Source of the DNA: Petrosia ficiformis
Taxonomy: Eukaryota; Porifera; Demospongiae; Haplosclerida; Petrosiidae
Length of the DNA stretch: 64,000 nucleotides
Reading direction: 5' to 3'
Assembly: GCA_947044365.1 (NCBI GenBank)
Contig: OX345636.1
Location: forward strand, 13,225,309 to 13,289,308
The notes beneath the pieces were generated by a model, which saw only the letters and a program-made list of their open reading frames with translations, did no database searches and was not told the origin of the DNA. The position numbers and the translations under genes are program-made. Within the stretch, counting starts at the first letter, position 1; every line of letters begins with the position of its first letter. Positions 10,501-23,197 of this stretch are shown piece after piece.

Positions 10501-12905
10501 AATTCAGTAAAGTTGGTTACACTTCCTCTCTGACAGGAAGTTGTATAATTTACAACCTATAAGGGTTACTAGTCTGACGAGGTCGACATATCGCTAAAAT
10601 TAGTCTCGTGTAACTGAGAACAGCTTTACCAGGTACAAAACTGTGAAAAACTATCACCAGGTCTTGTAACGGGATTGTCGGCAACACAAGACTACAGTTT
10701 TTGGCAATTTAACTTAACCGTAATACTTCATGAGCGGGATTTTTATAGATTTTACAATTTGAAAACGCTCAGAATTCTAACTTAGTTTATTGGATAGAAG
10801 ATATTCTAAAATAGCCAAAGATACCAGAATAGTTGTTTGTTAATGCAGAAATACAGCAATCTTATAGTGTTTGAAAGTTCTGTAGTCCCCAGTTGCGCTA
10901 TAATAGTTTTTTTTGGGGTGAAGGTCTTATGACCAAACAAATTTGATTGGCTCCATGCCAATCTGTCACAGTTTTCCCAAATGTTTCCTTTTTCTAGTGG
11001 TATGTCAGCCACGCGAGACTATAGATTCTTACTTTGAGTTGTGAATAAAGGGACGCTGTTGTGTTCTTTCTTGGATTCCACGCACTAGCAGAAATGTCTA
11101 TAGACTGGGTATGACAGAACCCAAACTGCATGCAACTTAACAATGAATGGAGTAAGGAAGTTCTTGACTCAATTTTCATACCACATGAACATGACTAACT
11201 ATTACACACAAAATATTAGCATATATGTTACAGTGGCCTCTGGGGCCAGTAACAGAACAAAGGTAAGTCATAACATGAGGCTAGGAGGGTGAAAAATCAT
11301 TAAGTATTTAACACATAGCAAATACAGAGACTGCATTACATAACACAAAATAATTTCTCATAATTAGACAGTCTACACAGGAACAGACACTCCCAAACTA
11401 TTTAGGGAACATTAATGGCATTGTGATATATACTAGTATTTGACACTAACCCCCCCCCCCCCCCTCCAATATAATGTCACTACTACTAAAGTCTGTTCCT
11501 ATTCACAACGACCTCAAATTAGTATGTGTTAGTAACATAGTTTAATGTCATAAGGTTAATACATGATTATACTGTAACTCAGTAATGAAGCAATGAATTG
11601 AAATTTGTCATACACAATGGGAAGGATAATTATATGAAAATGGTGCAGCTAAAAAGATTGTTGGTCATTCCTAACTAAAGATCTGAACATTTCTCTGAAG
11701 ACAAGATGAACGCAAATGGCCTTTAAACCAATCAATTGATTAACTATAAACAACAAACAATCAGTATAGCTAACACTAACTTCAACTTTACCCCTTACCC
11801 CTTATGCTGGCATTTTGTTTCATTGTTACATTACAACACAATATAAAATGCAATTTTCAATCAAGTCTGGTTTGTGATTTAAATTATGTCAGTTAGCTAT
11901 ATAATGAAGGAATACACTGAGCCCAATTGAGGCTATTCACAATCATGCACTGTGATAATAAACACTTAATTGTTTTTTCAATGAGTAAAATTAATTGAGG
12001 GCTTCAGCCCCCTAGCTAACACATTTTGTCTCTTTTTAATTAAGTTGACAAGACGTTTATGATAAATGATACTAGATTAATTAAGTACCCTGACGTACTG
12101 CAACGCAGTATATTGACGATATGATAGTCTGGCGTCACCAACATACCCATCCCAAGTGACCCACTAGTCCTGCGTCGCTGATGTATGCATCACAAAACTA
12201 AGGCAATCTGTCACGTGACATAAACAGATTATTAATTAACTAAATTAATAATAATTATTTTAACCAATTTACCAATGATCATGTCAGTCTATGCTCAGAG
12301 TCATCAAGAATTATAAAATAGAAACTACGAACGAGTGCATTTAAAAAAAAAAAATACTGCTTGGGCTTTATATATAGCAATCTTCAGTGTTGCTTCAGGA
12401 ATAATAATTTATTTTTCCAATAGCACATTGCCGCCATCTTTTACTGTGACGAAACATTGGCCCTGCACAAATGTTTTGCAGCGCAAGAACCAATGATCTC
12501 CAGACGTTCCCATCTTGTAACGCGTACGTCACCAACACAAAACTATCCTGTACTGAGGTGAATATGGTCAGCGACGTGAGAATACCAATGAGCATGAGCT
12601 CACTCACAAGTTAGTAATTAATTATATCATTGACATCAGCCTTTTGTCATTTGCAGGACAATGTAGTTTCTACAGTACAGTATGTTACTATGGGTGTGGG
12701 AATGGTCGACAAACCATAAGCCTAGGAACCAAAGGGTCTCTTGTTTTAAGGGTTCCGAACAAGGTTCACCTCTTCCTATGTATCCTGGGTGGCCTTGAAA
12801 AAAAAAACTCCCATACTTGCGCTCTGCCCACGTTCAGATTATTGAAGAGGCGGCAACCTTACTATCACTTCCGAATTCTTATTTCACCACGCCTATGGAA
12901 ACATA
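10501..12905. other. Intergenic stretch upstream of the TRIM gene
   Basis: It holds a run of 14 or more C at about 11450-11464 and AT-rich unique-looking sequence. Fragments of the AGTCTCGT-type inverted repeat are seen near 10594 and 11013. The last few hundred bases before 12906 should contain the TRIM promoter, but no diagnostic motif stands out. Confidence 0.4.
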
Positions 12906-15017
12906 ATGTCATGTGATTGTTGCAAATGTTGTTCCAAGCTATTCAACGATCCTCGCCTTTTACCTTGTCTTCATGTCTTTTGTAAGTCTTGTCTAGAGTC
13001 TAATCAATCAAGAAATGGAGGAATACTTTCCTGTTCTGTGTGCTACAAAATATCTACTAGGCAAAACCCAGCCCACTTACCACGACACTTAAAAGAGTTT
13101 ACAAGACATCGTCCACAGCAGCAATTATGATAGACATACAATCTGGCCTGCCTTGTGGTAGTTGCACTAGTAACAAGAGTGCTATTGCCTACTGCCAAGA
13201 TTGTGAGTGTGGAATATGTTTCGAATGTGTTTCAGCTCATAAAAAGTTAAATATCTTTAAAGGTCATGACATTTTATCAAATACTGATAGACAGTCCAAC
13301 GAAGTGACATCTAAACCAGTGAAATGTGACAATCACAGAGAAGAAATACTTCAGTACTATTGCATAACTTGTAGCAGTCTTGTCTGTTGTGAGTGTATTC
13401 TCTTCAGTGACCACAAAGAACACGTGTATAATCATCTACATGATGCAATGGAGTTGGAGAAACCTGATCTCCAGTCAATACTACCTTCACTTGAAGAAGC
13501 TATTGCTTCACTACTGAAATCTATGGATAACATCGATATAGTCACTAAAAAAGTTAGTGTCAGAAAGGATGAGCTCAAAAGGGATATCGATCAAGTATTT
13601 CAAGAGATTTTGAGTGCTATTGAAAAGCGTCGAAAAGATTTGCTATGGGAAGTAGATGCAATGGCTGTTGCTAAAACTACTCAACTGCAAATACAAAGGG
13701 AGGGATTAGAAAAGCTTATAGCTCGTATACAACTGTCACTACAAGCAGGAACACAAGCTTGTAATGACTACTCTTCTGCCGAGTTCCTTTCTGTGAAATC
13801 ATTTATAAAAGATAATGCTGCTACACTGATTCAAGAGTTGAATTCTACTCAGTTGCAACCAGTAAGGGATGACTGTATGAATCTTATAGTTGATCAGCAA
13901 CTAAGGGCTAAGATTTGTGAAATTGGTTTAATCCAAGATTATTCTTGCCATCCTCCATTCTGCAGTCTAGTAGGCATCAGCCCTAAACTACCTATTGGTA
14001 CATCGAAAGGTTGTGATACTTTTGCTGCAGATACGAGATTGTAAAGGAGATGATGTAAAATTTAGCGATGCTAGAGTGGAAGCAATAATTCGGGATCAAA
14101 CAGGAAAAACAGTCAGGGAAGGTGTGGTTCATGATCTTAAAAATGGGCAATATGAGATTATTATTGAAAATGTTAGTATAGCTTGTGAGTATCTACTACA
14201 TGTTAATGTTGAAGGCGATAGTATCAGTTGCAGTCCTTATGCCATTAATGTACGTGAGTATGCTAAAATAAAAAAACCATTCTGCACCATTCGTACTCGA
14301 ATCAATCCTGCATGTCTTTATGTTGATGAAGACTTCCTTTATGCTACCTTTAATGATGGCTCTATTTTTACTTATGACAAAAAGGGTAAGAAGATGAGAG
14401 AACTGCCAGCATTTCAAATTCGTCTCAAACATTTGCGTGGAGTTGTAGTTGACAGATTGAATAATGTTATATTTCTTGCTGCAGATAACAATATTATAAA
14501 GGCTACCTTGGATGGTAAAGTGATTACATCAGTGGGTATTTATGGATCTGGTGAGCTGGAGTTTAACACACCATTACAAATATGCCAAGGTAAAAACGGT
14601 TATATACTGGTTGCTGATGAGCTTAATTGCATAATTCAGATCCTCGGTTCTGATCTGTCATTTGTTAAAGCAATAGCTTGTCAGTCAGTTGTCCATGGAG
14701 TAGCAGTAGATAGTGATGGTAATATACATGCTCCATCAGGTACGCAAGTTGAAGTATTCTCTTTTGCTGGGGATAAAATCGCGCAGTATGGGAAGTCTGT
14801 TCTCAAACACAGTGGTAATATTGCTTTCATTAATAATAAGTATAGTGTAGTTAGCGAGGAAGATGTGTCTGGCAAGGTGTTTATATTTGATTGGGTTAAC
14901 GATATTGTTATAAACACACTTGGCAATAATCTTTTGAACCCTTTTGGTGTTTCTGTGGATCAAGCAGGCACGATATATGTTACTGAATATTGGGGTTCAA
15001 GAGTCTTGATGTACTAA
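12906..15017 (+). CDS. TRIM/RBCC E3 ligase-like protein with filamin and NHL-like repeats, two frameshifts
   Basis: A single-exon gene in three consecutive frames: 12906-13130, 13127-14044 and about 14005-15017, about 700 residues in all. In order it encodes a RING finger (CCKCCSKLF, PCLHVFCKSC, LSCSVC), B-box 1 (LPCGSCTSNKSAIAYCQDC), B-box 2 (VKCDNHREEILQYYCITC), a coiled coil of about 120 residues, a filamin-type repeat (GQYEIIIENV ... CSPYAINV) and NHL/beta-propeller-like repeats to the end. Such proteins are ubiquitin ligases. The first break lies in a CAGCAGCAA run near 13118-13127. The second, at about 14006, is repaired in concept by dropping one G after ACATCGAAA. Everything else is open, so either assembly indels or a very young pseudogene would fit. 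No introns were found. Confidence 0.7.
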
Positions 15018-15159
15018 CTAACTCTGCTGTTATGATTATAATTATACTCATGTGGTATCATTATAATTATATATATTTGCTGTAATCATAATATTATTCT
15101 TAGCCACTTCAATGTTTTAAAAAAATTCATTCTAATTAACCAGTTTGCAGTTCAACCAC

Positions 15160-15538
15160 TAGTCTCGTGAGCCAGCCACTTCGTTTGAAGGAGGAAGGCA
15201 CTGCGCTGGAAGTTTCAGTCGCATGGTTCAAACCACATGAATGCATTTGTCACGTGAAAGTCTGTGACGTATGAAGAGAATATCAGAAGCAGCTGGAAAG
15301 TTGGGTTATGAGACGCTAACAGAGGGCTCATTATTTTCTCTGAGGTAGAAAATATTCCCTGGTTGAGCTGTTTTGTCACATAGTAAGCAATGAATCGCAG
15401 ACATTTTTTCCTTTACGTCACATTCGTGACGCACTTGCAAAAGAAACCTGACAATGCAGTAATTGCATTCTGCAGTGCAACGGCAATGTGTTACAGTGTC
15501 CCCAGACCCTTCCTCCTTCAAGCTGGCTCACGAGACTA
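15160..15538. mobile_element. Mutator-like MITE with 9-bp target duplication
   Basis: The 17-base ends TAGTCTCGTGAGCCAGC and GCTGGCTCACGAGACTA are exact inverted copies. The flanks TTCAACCAC (15151-15159) and TTCAACCAC (15539-15547) are a perfect 9-base duplication, the length typical of MULE transposases. The next bases are also partly inverted (GAAGGAGGAAGG, CCTTCCTCCTTC). No coding capacity. Confidence 0.85.
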
Positions 15539-16952
15539 TTCAACCACATGCAAATATAGTGCAAAAACATATATATGTATAATAGTTACTTTGACAAGTA
15601 AAAGTATTGCAATTGCTAGCTGAAAATAACAATCTGAAATGACTATTTTTTGCCAAGTTACTAATCTTTGTTTGGTGACAAGTTCAAATTCAAAATAATT
15701 TTGTATGATCAGTGATGATTCATGCATTATACCATTATTCTCTTGAATACCATGCAAGTATAATTTCAAATTCTGACCTCTCATGCAGATTTTAGTGCCA
15801 GCTCGAAGTTGTAGCAGCCACTGGTTCAATTGTACTTTATTTCTAACTGTGATTCAACAGTGATAAGCTTCAAGCAAGATCAGTGAACTCTTTTGCTACC
15901 AGACGTCTTACGGAAGTTATCAAACGGCAATCATGAGTTACAAATATTCTTAAATGAAAGGTTTTAGCAAAAGCCTGTTGTTATATTTGATGTATGATTT
16001 GAAGTCTGCTGGTAGTGTTTTCAAAGTGCTATGTTCATAATTGCTGGAATTTTACAGAGCTTTTAATCCACTAAGATTAAAATAGCAAGTTGCAAAAACT
16101 TTCTATAAACTTACTGTTCTATTCCTCACTTTATGATTTACACTTTATTTCATATCATCATGAAATTATCATATTATGAACTGCGATTCATTTTATATAA
16201 TTAGTGATAAATAATTCTTTAATTGTTCATTAATTTTCTACCTTACACTCTCACAACAAGTTCATGGGCCTCTTCTTGTGAATATCATTATGGTATACTT
16301 TTATATACCTAGTGAATATCATTATACAACCGCAAACAGGTTGTATATCGCATATATACTACCTGTCGGTATCTTTGATGTACCTGACATTGAATGTGAT
16401 GGTATGTTGATGGATGGATATGTGTCGACAAGTAACGATTGAGGACTTACGAAATCCTAGTTGTTTGGCTGCACTGTTCTTTCTGTTGTTTCCTTTTTTT
16501 TTCAATGAAAGGCAGCACGTCTCCTCGAGTTCTCTTGCATGTACGTGCTCTTTTCCGTTAATGAATAGTTATTAATTGCTAATTGCCCAATTGCGCATGC
16601 GTATATAGAATTGCTGTTTAGTAGCGGTTGTATATACACCTGTGGTTAGGTGTGTATCGTGTATATACAACCTGTCAGTACTTTGATGTTTCCCACAACT
16701 ATAGTATATATATTATATATATATATATTATATATATATAATTATATATAGATCTATATAATTATTATTACGATAGCTAGTAACAAAGAGCACAAAACAA
16801 ACTTACTACATTCCTGAAAGTCTGGGTACTGCACAGGACATTGAATGGGTGCATTTAATTTGAAACAGCTTACCCAGATTTTGCTGAAGAGAAGCTTATA
16901 GTCTCGCATAGCCAAACCCCACCTAGGGTGAGTCTTAGATATAGATTGAGAT
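15539..16952. other. Intergenic, AT-rich, with a two-copy motif
   Basis: Two related stretches, about 16326-16385 and 16625-16690, share GGTTGTATAT and TATATAC ... CCTGTC followed by TTTGATGT. They may be the ends of one decayed element. A TA-rich tract lies at about 16700-16760. No gene seen. Confidence 0.4.
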
Positions 16953-17304
16953 CAAGGGCGTAGCTAGCAGTAGGCTAGGGTAGGCTTTAGCCTACCCTCA
17001 GATTTTGAACTTATTTCTTAATTACTTCTCAAATAATAAAATTAAAATAAATTATATACTTACAGAATAAATAATAATGATAATTATGTTGGAAATATAA
17101 TTGTTTTCCAGACAACTTTTGATTCTTTTCAGTAAATACAACTTGAGATAGCGCCATATTAGGCTGGGTTATGTTAGTCAACTGTTACGAGATTATTAAT
17201 TGACCACACCCATCATGAATAATTAATTAGCTAAAATTTTCGGCGCGCTGTGCGCGCCATTTACGTTTAGCCTACCCTATTCATTCTTCCTGGCTACGCC
17301 CTTG
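16953..17304. mobile_element. hAT-like MITE with 8-bp target duplication
   Basis: The ends are CAAGGGCGTAGCTAG and CTGGCTACGCCCTTG, inverted with one mismatch. They are followed inward by TAGGCTAGGGTAGGC and GCCTACCCTA. The flanks ATTGAGAT (16945-16952) and ATTGAGAT (17305-17312) are identical. Length 352 bases, no coding capacity. Confidence 0.85.
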
Positions 17305-17462
17305 ATTGAGATTAGCTTATACGAACTTTTAATTAAAAGTTGGATGATTTTCTATTGTAAATCTGTGATAATGATTATGCTAATTATTCCAAAAAACATA
17401 CTGTGACAGCAATTATTGTACGATACGGAAGTGACAGGAAGCCTCTTTGATCCAGCGCTAGC

Positions 17463-17522
17463 TAGTCTCACAAGCCAGATCCAACTCTAGGGTTGGGTCT
17501 CAGGTCTGGTTTGCAAGACTAC
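17463..17522. repeat. Small foldback
   Basis: TAGTCTCACAAGCCAGATCC and GGTCTGGTTTGCAAGACTA face each other across about 25 bases, and the inner part (CAACTCTAGGGTTG) also folds. It resembles the terminal repeats of the 15160-15538 element and may be an internally deleted relative. Confidence 0.5.
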
Positions 17523-18179
17523 CAAACGGGAGTTAGTAATTGCCCGATGATTTTAAGTACTTGCCCACACATACGTTTGGCCTGTCATACCCTATCAAAA
17601 TTCTGTCCCTATTCAGTGTGGAACCAATTCTGACAATTACATTTGGTCTAGAGGTATTGGATTGGCAGTCATATGTAAGTATGAATACCTGAATTGTAAT
17701 AACTTTAGTATACATCCGGCTTTGTAATGCATAATCATAAGTGAAGTCAGTGTACAGAAAATAGGTTAAATAAACAGAATAGAGAATATGATAGCCTGTA
17801 TGTAATAGACTTTAGAAACTCAACTGACAGTAGCAAAATAGAAAAAAGTAAGTATAGCTAATAATTAAGAAACACTGATATTTTCATTCACAAAATTCCA
17901 CATTTTAAGCACACTGATGCTCTCAAGTGCTTCACGAGGTACAGACACAAATGTTGACATGATACCAAGCCATTCTGAATTTGCAATGAATATTAATGTT
18001 GGTTATGGTCTTAATTTTCATTCTATTGAGTCTGGTCTTCTTCACAGGAAACAAGGCAATTTAATAAAATGTTATCAATACCCTTGGTCCAAAAAATATT
18101 TTCCGGGTTGCTCTCCATTTGCTAAAGCAGTTGCAAATGCATGAGCACACATAATTAACATATAAAATCTAATATAAAA

Positions 18180-20095
18180 CTTGAGTTGACTTATTGACTT
18201 AGCATGGTGTGGCAAAGAATTCCATAATTTAATCGAATTTGGGAAAAAGAATTCAGAGCAGACTGGGTCTTGTAAGTGATATATTGGAGATCCTGAGAAT
18301 GAGAGACACGAAGATTATAGGAAGGAACAGGCTGAAATTGAAGAGGAGGATCAGTAAAATCAACCAGATTATGGAGAATTGTGAAGAGAAAAGTCAGTTT
18401 TGCATTTTGACGACGAGAGTGAAGAGTAGGTAGTTGAAGTTTAGAAAGAAGAAAGGTGTAATCAGAAGACCAATCTTTGCTGCAAATTTTACAAGCAAAG
18501 TGTTGGACGTTTTCAATTTTAGAAGAGAGATGAGAAGAATGAGGGTCAAAAAGAAAAGAGCAGTATTCCAGATGAGAACGAATAAGGGAAATGTAAAGAT
18601 GTAAAAGTTTAGAAGTATCAGAATATCAATAAAATCGGCGATACAAAAGACCAAGTAATTTACGAGCCTTTGCACAAATGTTAGAAATGTGGGGAGACCA
18701 AGATAAAGAAGATAAGGTGACACCTAAATACTTAAATTCAGTAACTAATTCCAAAGGGTAACCAGAAAGACAGAGAGGAGGAAGCGAATTAATAAATATA
18801 GAACACCTATAAGACAGAAACATGCATATACTTAGATTTAGAAGGATTCAGAGAGAGGAAATTAGTGGAAGGATATAGAATTAAGATCATTTTGGAAAGT
18901 AGAAAGGTCCAATTCATTATCAATTGGACGAAAGATAAGAATGTCATCAGCATATAAAATTAGAGTAGAAGAGGGGGATAAAGGAACGGAAGTAATACCA
19001 TTAATGTAAATGAGAAAGAGAAGAGGTCCAAGAATGGATCCTTGAGGAACTCCAGATAGAACTGGAAGAGAAGAAGAGGAGGATCCATTAAGAACGACTT
19101 ACTGAGAACGAGATGATAAATATGAATGAAGCCATTTAAGTAAAATAGGAGGACATTTGAGAGAGGAAAGAAGGTCAATTAATGGAGCATGAGGAACAGT
19201 ATCGAATGCTTTCTTGAGATCAAGAAAGCAAGCACAAATTGCTTTATTGTTTTGAAGAATTGTATGAAAAGAGTTAGTAGCAAATAGAAGAGCTGAAGAG
19301 GTTGAACAATTAGGTAAGAAACCAAATTGATAGGGGGACACGAGATTATAGTCTAAACAAAACCTGTAGAGTCTGGAGTGAACATGCATTACAAGAATTT
19401 TACTAATCACAGAAAGTAAAGATATAGGACAATCGTTGGAAGGATCACTGGTATTAGAAGAGGATTTTGGTATTTGAACAATGAAAGAATTTTTCCAATC
19501 AGAAGGAACACGACCTAAAGACAGAGATAAATTAAAAATATGGGTGAGAGGAGAGACAATAGAGTGAGCAGTGTGTTTAAGCATACGAGTAGAAATGAAA
19601 TCAGGACCAGAAGCAGAGTCAAGAGGCAGATTAGCAATCAAAGAAAGAACTTGAGACTGAGTACAGAGGTAAGATGGAGGAAGAGAGGACTGGCCAAAAA
19701 CAGGTAAAAAAGAGGAACGGGGAGGAATGAATAATTTAAAACAGCCAGAAAAATATTTATTCAAAATATCAGCTTTATCACAATCAGAGGTAAAGATTTT
19801 ACCTTTAAAAGTGAGAGGGGGAACAGATGAAAAAGTTTTTCTTGTAGATCGAACATAAGACCAGAACTTCTTAGGAGAAGAGGAAGATAGAGACCGAAAG
19901 AATTGAAATTTCTTTAATCTAATAGTATAGAGGTTATATAATTTTGAAGAGAACAATAGGTTTGACGAATTGAAGAACTATTAAATCTTTTGGCTTGAGT
20001 AAAGAGCTTTTGATGACGTTTAATTTTCATTTTCAAGTCAGAATCAATCCAAGGAGGGAAAGAAGATGGAGAAGAATACTTCAATGGAATACATT
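18180..20095 (-). mobile_element. Decayed, 5'-truncated CR1/Jockey-like LINE (reverse transcriptase region)
   Basis: On the minus strand, from high to low coordinate: a linker (PPWIDSDLKMKIKRHQKLF) near 20050; the RT domain in the frame 19956-19099 with SGPDFISTRMLKH, DWKNSFIVQIPKS, YQFGFLPNCST and FLDLKKAFDTV; after a frameshift GVPQGSILGPLLF near 19040; the catalytic LYADDILIF at 18943-18960; FKYLGVTLSSLSWSPHI near 18730; and the C-terminal NSFFPNSIKLWNSLP near 18230. The order is standard for non-LTR elements. At least three frameshifts are present, and the 5' endonuclease is missing. The 3' untranslated part may continue to about 17890. Confidence 0.85.
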
Positions 20096-20109
20096 GATCA
20101 TTTACATCT

Positions 20110-21082
20110 CATAAAATTATCCTTAATAGTATTCCATGATAAGCTACGTCATTATAACTTTTTAATTAGACATTTAAATTGGACTCTCAATATGGCAATT
20201 CATCATGTGTTTTAACCTGTGATCAAGCAAACAAAAGGGATCAAAACTAACATAGCTAATTTCTAATTGTATCCTTTTACATGCACTGTAGAGATCATCA
20301 ACTTCATGGTGGTGTTACAACATGACTTACCATTTCTAAATATAATTAATTAGTCTGGCATACGCTGCACTTGCCTGACTGTCTATGTTTCATTGAATAT
20401 AAAAGAATTGACATGCACACACCACAAAGTAAAGTAGTAGACAAAATCGAATTCACATGCCTAACAAAAGTGATAATGTGTGGGGGTGGCACTGACTACA
20501 ATACCTCACTTTACAGCTGTCCCCAGACTGTCATGCACTATCGGTCAAAGACGGTCTCGAACACTTTGTTCAAATTTCTGTTCCAAGCAGCCAACATCTT
20601 TTCCACTCAAAAAGGATGTTCATTGTTGATTAACATACTAGCTACTTTCAGTGGAAAGGACATTTGACACTTTAGCCAAGAATTTGAAGCAAATGTTCCA
20701 GACCATCTTTCTCTACGGCCAATAGAGCATAGTGGTCTGGGGACAAGACTATCGTACCCGGGCTTTTTAATTGAGATAAGGAGCCTGGATTCAACTGTGC
20801 TAATTAACATGCAAAATGATACATGGTCAGTAAAGTGTGTGTCAGTATGTAGTTTCTCAGTGAGACGGCCAAGATCTGCTCCTGGTGTGGAATGAAATCA
20901 CTGAGGTTGTACAACTGAGATGCTGTACAGAACAGAGATATATATCGGTAGCTGAATAAAAATTAGCCATATTGCCTATACTAGTTCAGTGAAAAAGAGC
21001 AATTATGATAGTTTCACTGTTGCCTCAGAAATCTGGGAAATGAAAAATGTGAATTAGCACATCAAAGCTTATGAATGCTTGT
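20110..21082. other. Intergenic, no gene recognised
   Basis: It contains GTCCCCAGACTGTC and GACCATC ... GTGGTCTGGGGACAAGACTA fragments (20520-20755) that look like ends of an AGTCT-type inverted-repeat element. Open frames here have no recognisable domain. Confidence 0.4.
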
Positions 21083-21747
21083 TCTTTGCAACTTTTTGGA
21101 CCTCAACTATCACCTCAACTGGTTTGCTTACCGATTATTGCAAACATAGCATCACCTAAATGTGTTTTTCATTTATTCTCCCAATATCGCTCAATAGAAC
21201 TAGCCAGTGGTGTAGTGCGGTTTATAATTGCCTAAAAATTTTGCAATTGCCTGGGGAATAGGCCCTTGTGAAAAAGGTTTTAATAAGCAATTATAAATTA
21301 TTCTGCTTCATTAATTTTGTTGCTGGAAATGTTATAAATAATAATTAAGTTATTGAACAGACTAAACCTAAAATACTTGCCTGACTAACTTTTAATGCAG
21401 TTTCCAAACAATATCCCGGCCCGTTGATTAATCAATTTACGTATCAATTGCACACACCCATCATGAATAATCAAACTTTTGTGCGCTTCGCAAAACCTCA
21501 ATTCTTCAAGGCTGACTAAGCCAATCAAAACAAGTCTATACATTGCTCATGCTATTCTCATCTGCTCTTACTTTTACATATTTTAAAGTGCCCTAAGCTG
21601 ACTTCAAAGTTCGTACGAATGAATGGAAGAGCCAAAGACTCAAAAAATCATAGGCAATAGAATGCCAACATGCTGGCAACATACCCTCCTAATCTACAGT
21701 AATTTGGACTGTGGTACATCCAAGATCCAGTGAATTGCAGTATATTA
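21083..21747. repeat. Dispersed repeat, copy 2, with an internal insertion
   Basis: Matches 10110-10500 at both ends. Between about 21200 and 21530 it carries extra sequence starting CAGTGGTGTAGTGCGG, a hAT-like start, with no matching inverted right end that I can find. The insertion is therefore probably truncated or decayed. Confidence 0.6.
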
Positions 21748-21859
21748 TTAAGTAGGTGGTATTTCTATCCTGAGCATCCTATTGTATGCAATTGCAACCG
21801 TATAAAACTCAAAGGCTACGCTATAGCTACTGCAGTTATATGAGCGATATTTTAAATAA

Positions 21860-22040
21860 TAGCTAATACATAGTGTTTTTAGTTAACTATAACTATAACT
21901 AAAACCCTTTTTAGTAAGGCATTGTGACTTTTAGTTAACTAAACTATAACTAAATTACAAGTCTATTGTAATAACTATAACTAGAAAATGACTAATAATG
22001 AACACTTTTAGTTAGTTGACTAAAACTAAAACCTGTGCCC
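21860..22040. mobile_element. MITE family D fragment
   Basis: Repeated TTAGTTAACTAAACTATAAC and AGTAAGGCATTGTGACTTTT match the family D copies at 43419-43678 and 45142-45415. No clean terminal repeat here. Confidence 0.6.
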
Positions 22041-22900
22041 TCTTAGGGGAGTCTGGAGGCATTCCCCCAAGGGAAATTATAAATTTGGATTTTCTGAGAT
22101 TGCTTATGGTGCAATCTGAGAACTATGTAGTACACTATAATTATTTAGCTACTAAAGAAGGGGGGCTCAGTCCCCCCAATGCAGATTTTGGGGGGCTAGA
22201 GACCCCTCTGCCCCCAGTGTTTTCTCCTCCCCTTGATATATATACACTTACTTGGAGGAATTCATGCTATTTAGATCCAAATTTCGAAGCCCAAGAGATG
22301 ATAAATAGGATGAATCCCAAGAAATAGGTGTTTTAACTATATATTCCATGATATATAAATCGTATTCATAGTTGAATCTGCTGAGTCGTAACATTTAAAC
22401 ATATTCATAGCTAAATTACTGCCAAAGTGTTAGAAAGTGAATCCACATTGAAACTGCACAAAATTTAGGTTGTCTGAGACTTGTTTTGTTAGAATATGGT
22501 TTTCAGAATTTACAGACTTATAGATTAAACACAAGACTTATAAACTGAACACAATTATACTTATACACTGAACACATTACAAAAATGAATCACTTATATA
22601 GTAAAGCTAAGAAGATTCTGGAAACTATATACCAGATTTCAAAGCAAATGTACATCAAAACAAATTAAGAGACAGGTTTTAACAAGTTCTTACAACCAGA
22701 CTAATTAAACTTAAGTGTTTACATAAAGATAAACAAAGTACAGTCAATTTAAAGGTCAAACAGTTTGTAGTGCACATCTAACATGTTTGTGGTTTCCACA
22801 ACACAAATTAGTCTCTAAATTGGGATTTATACTATATGTATCCCTCATTAGAGTGTCTAGTAACAAAGGAATTATTCATACTGTAGTTTATTATAATTAC

Positions 22901-23197
22901 AAGAATAATAAAAAACATTTTCAATAAAAATGAAAGAAGATGTAGGGATGTCAAAACCCAAAAAGCAGGCAAACAAGGTTGGGAAGCTAACATAGGACCC
23001 AAAATTAAACAAACCACTTCCATATAACCCTACATAAGTACAGCTCTTTGGTGTAAGTACTTATGTAGGGTCATATGGAGGTAGTTTGTTTAATTTTGGG
23101 TCCTATGTTAGCTTCCCAACCTTGTTTGCCTGCTTTTTGGGTTTTGACATCCCTACATCTTCTTTCATTTTTATTGAAAATGTTTTTTATTATTCTT
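22901..23197. repeat. Foldback element with about 145-bp arms
   Basis: The arms 22901-23045 and about 23053-23197 are inverted copies with very few mismatches, separated by a loop of about 10 bases. The arm begins AAGAATAATAAAAAACATTT and contains GTAGGGATGTCAAAACCC. A transcript through it would form a very long hairpin. The arm sequence is related to 5434-5545. Confidence 0.85.

Noticed and set aside
18239..18433. Plus-strand frame of 64 codons, basic
   Set aside because: It is the antisense of the C-terminal part of the LINE (NSFFPNSIKLWNSLP region).
22016..22327. Plus-strand frame of 103 codons
   Set aside because: It covers GGGGGGCT and CCCCCC-rich repeat sequence next to a family D fragment; no domain, low protein-like character.
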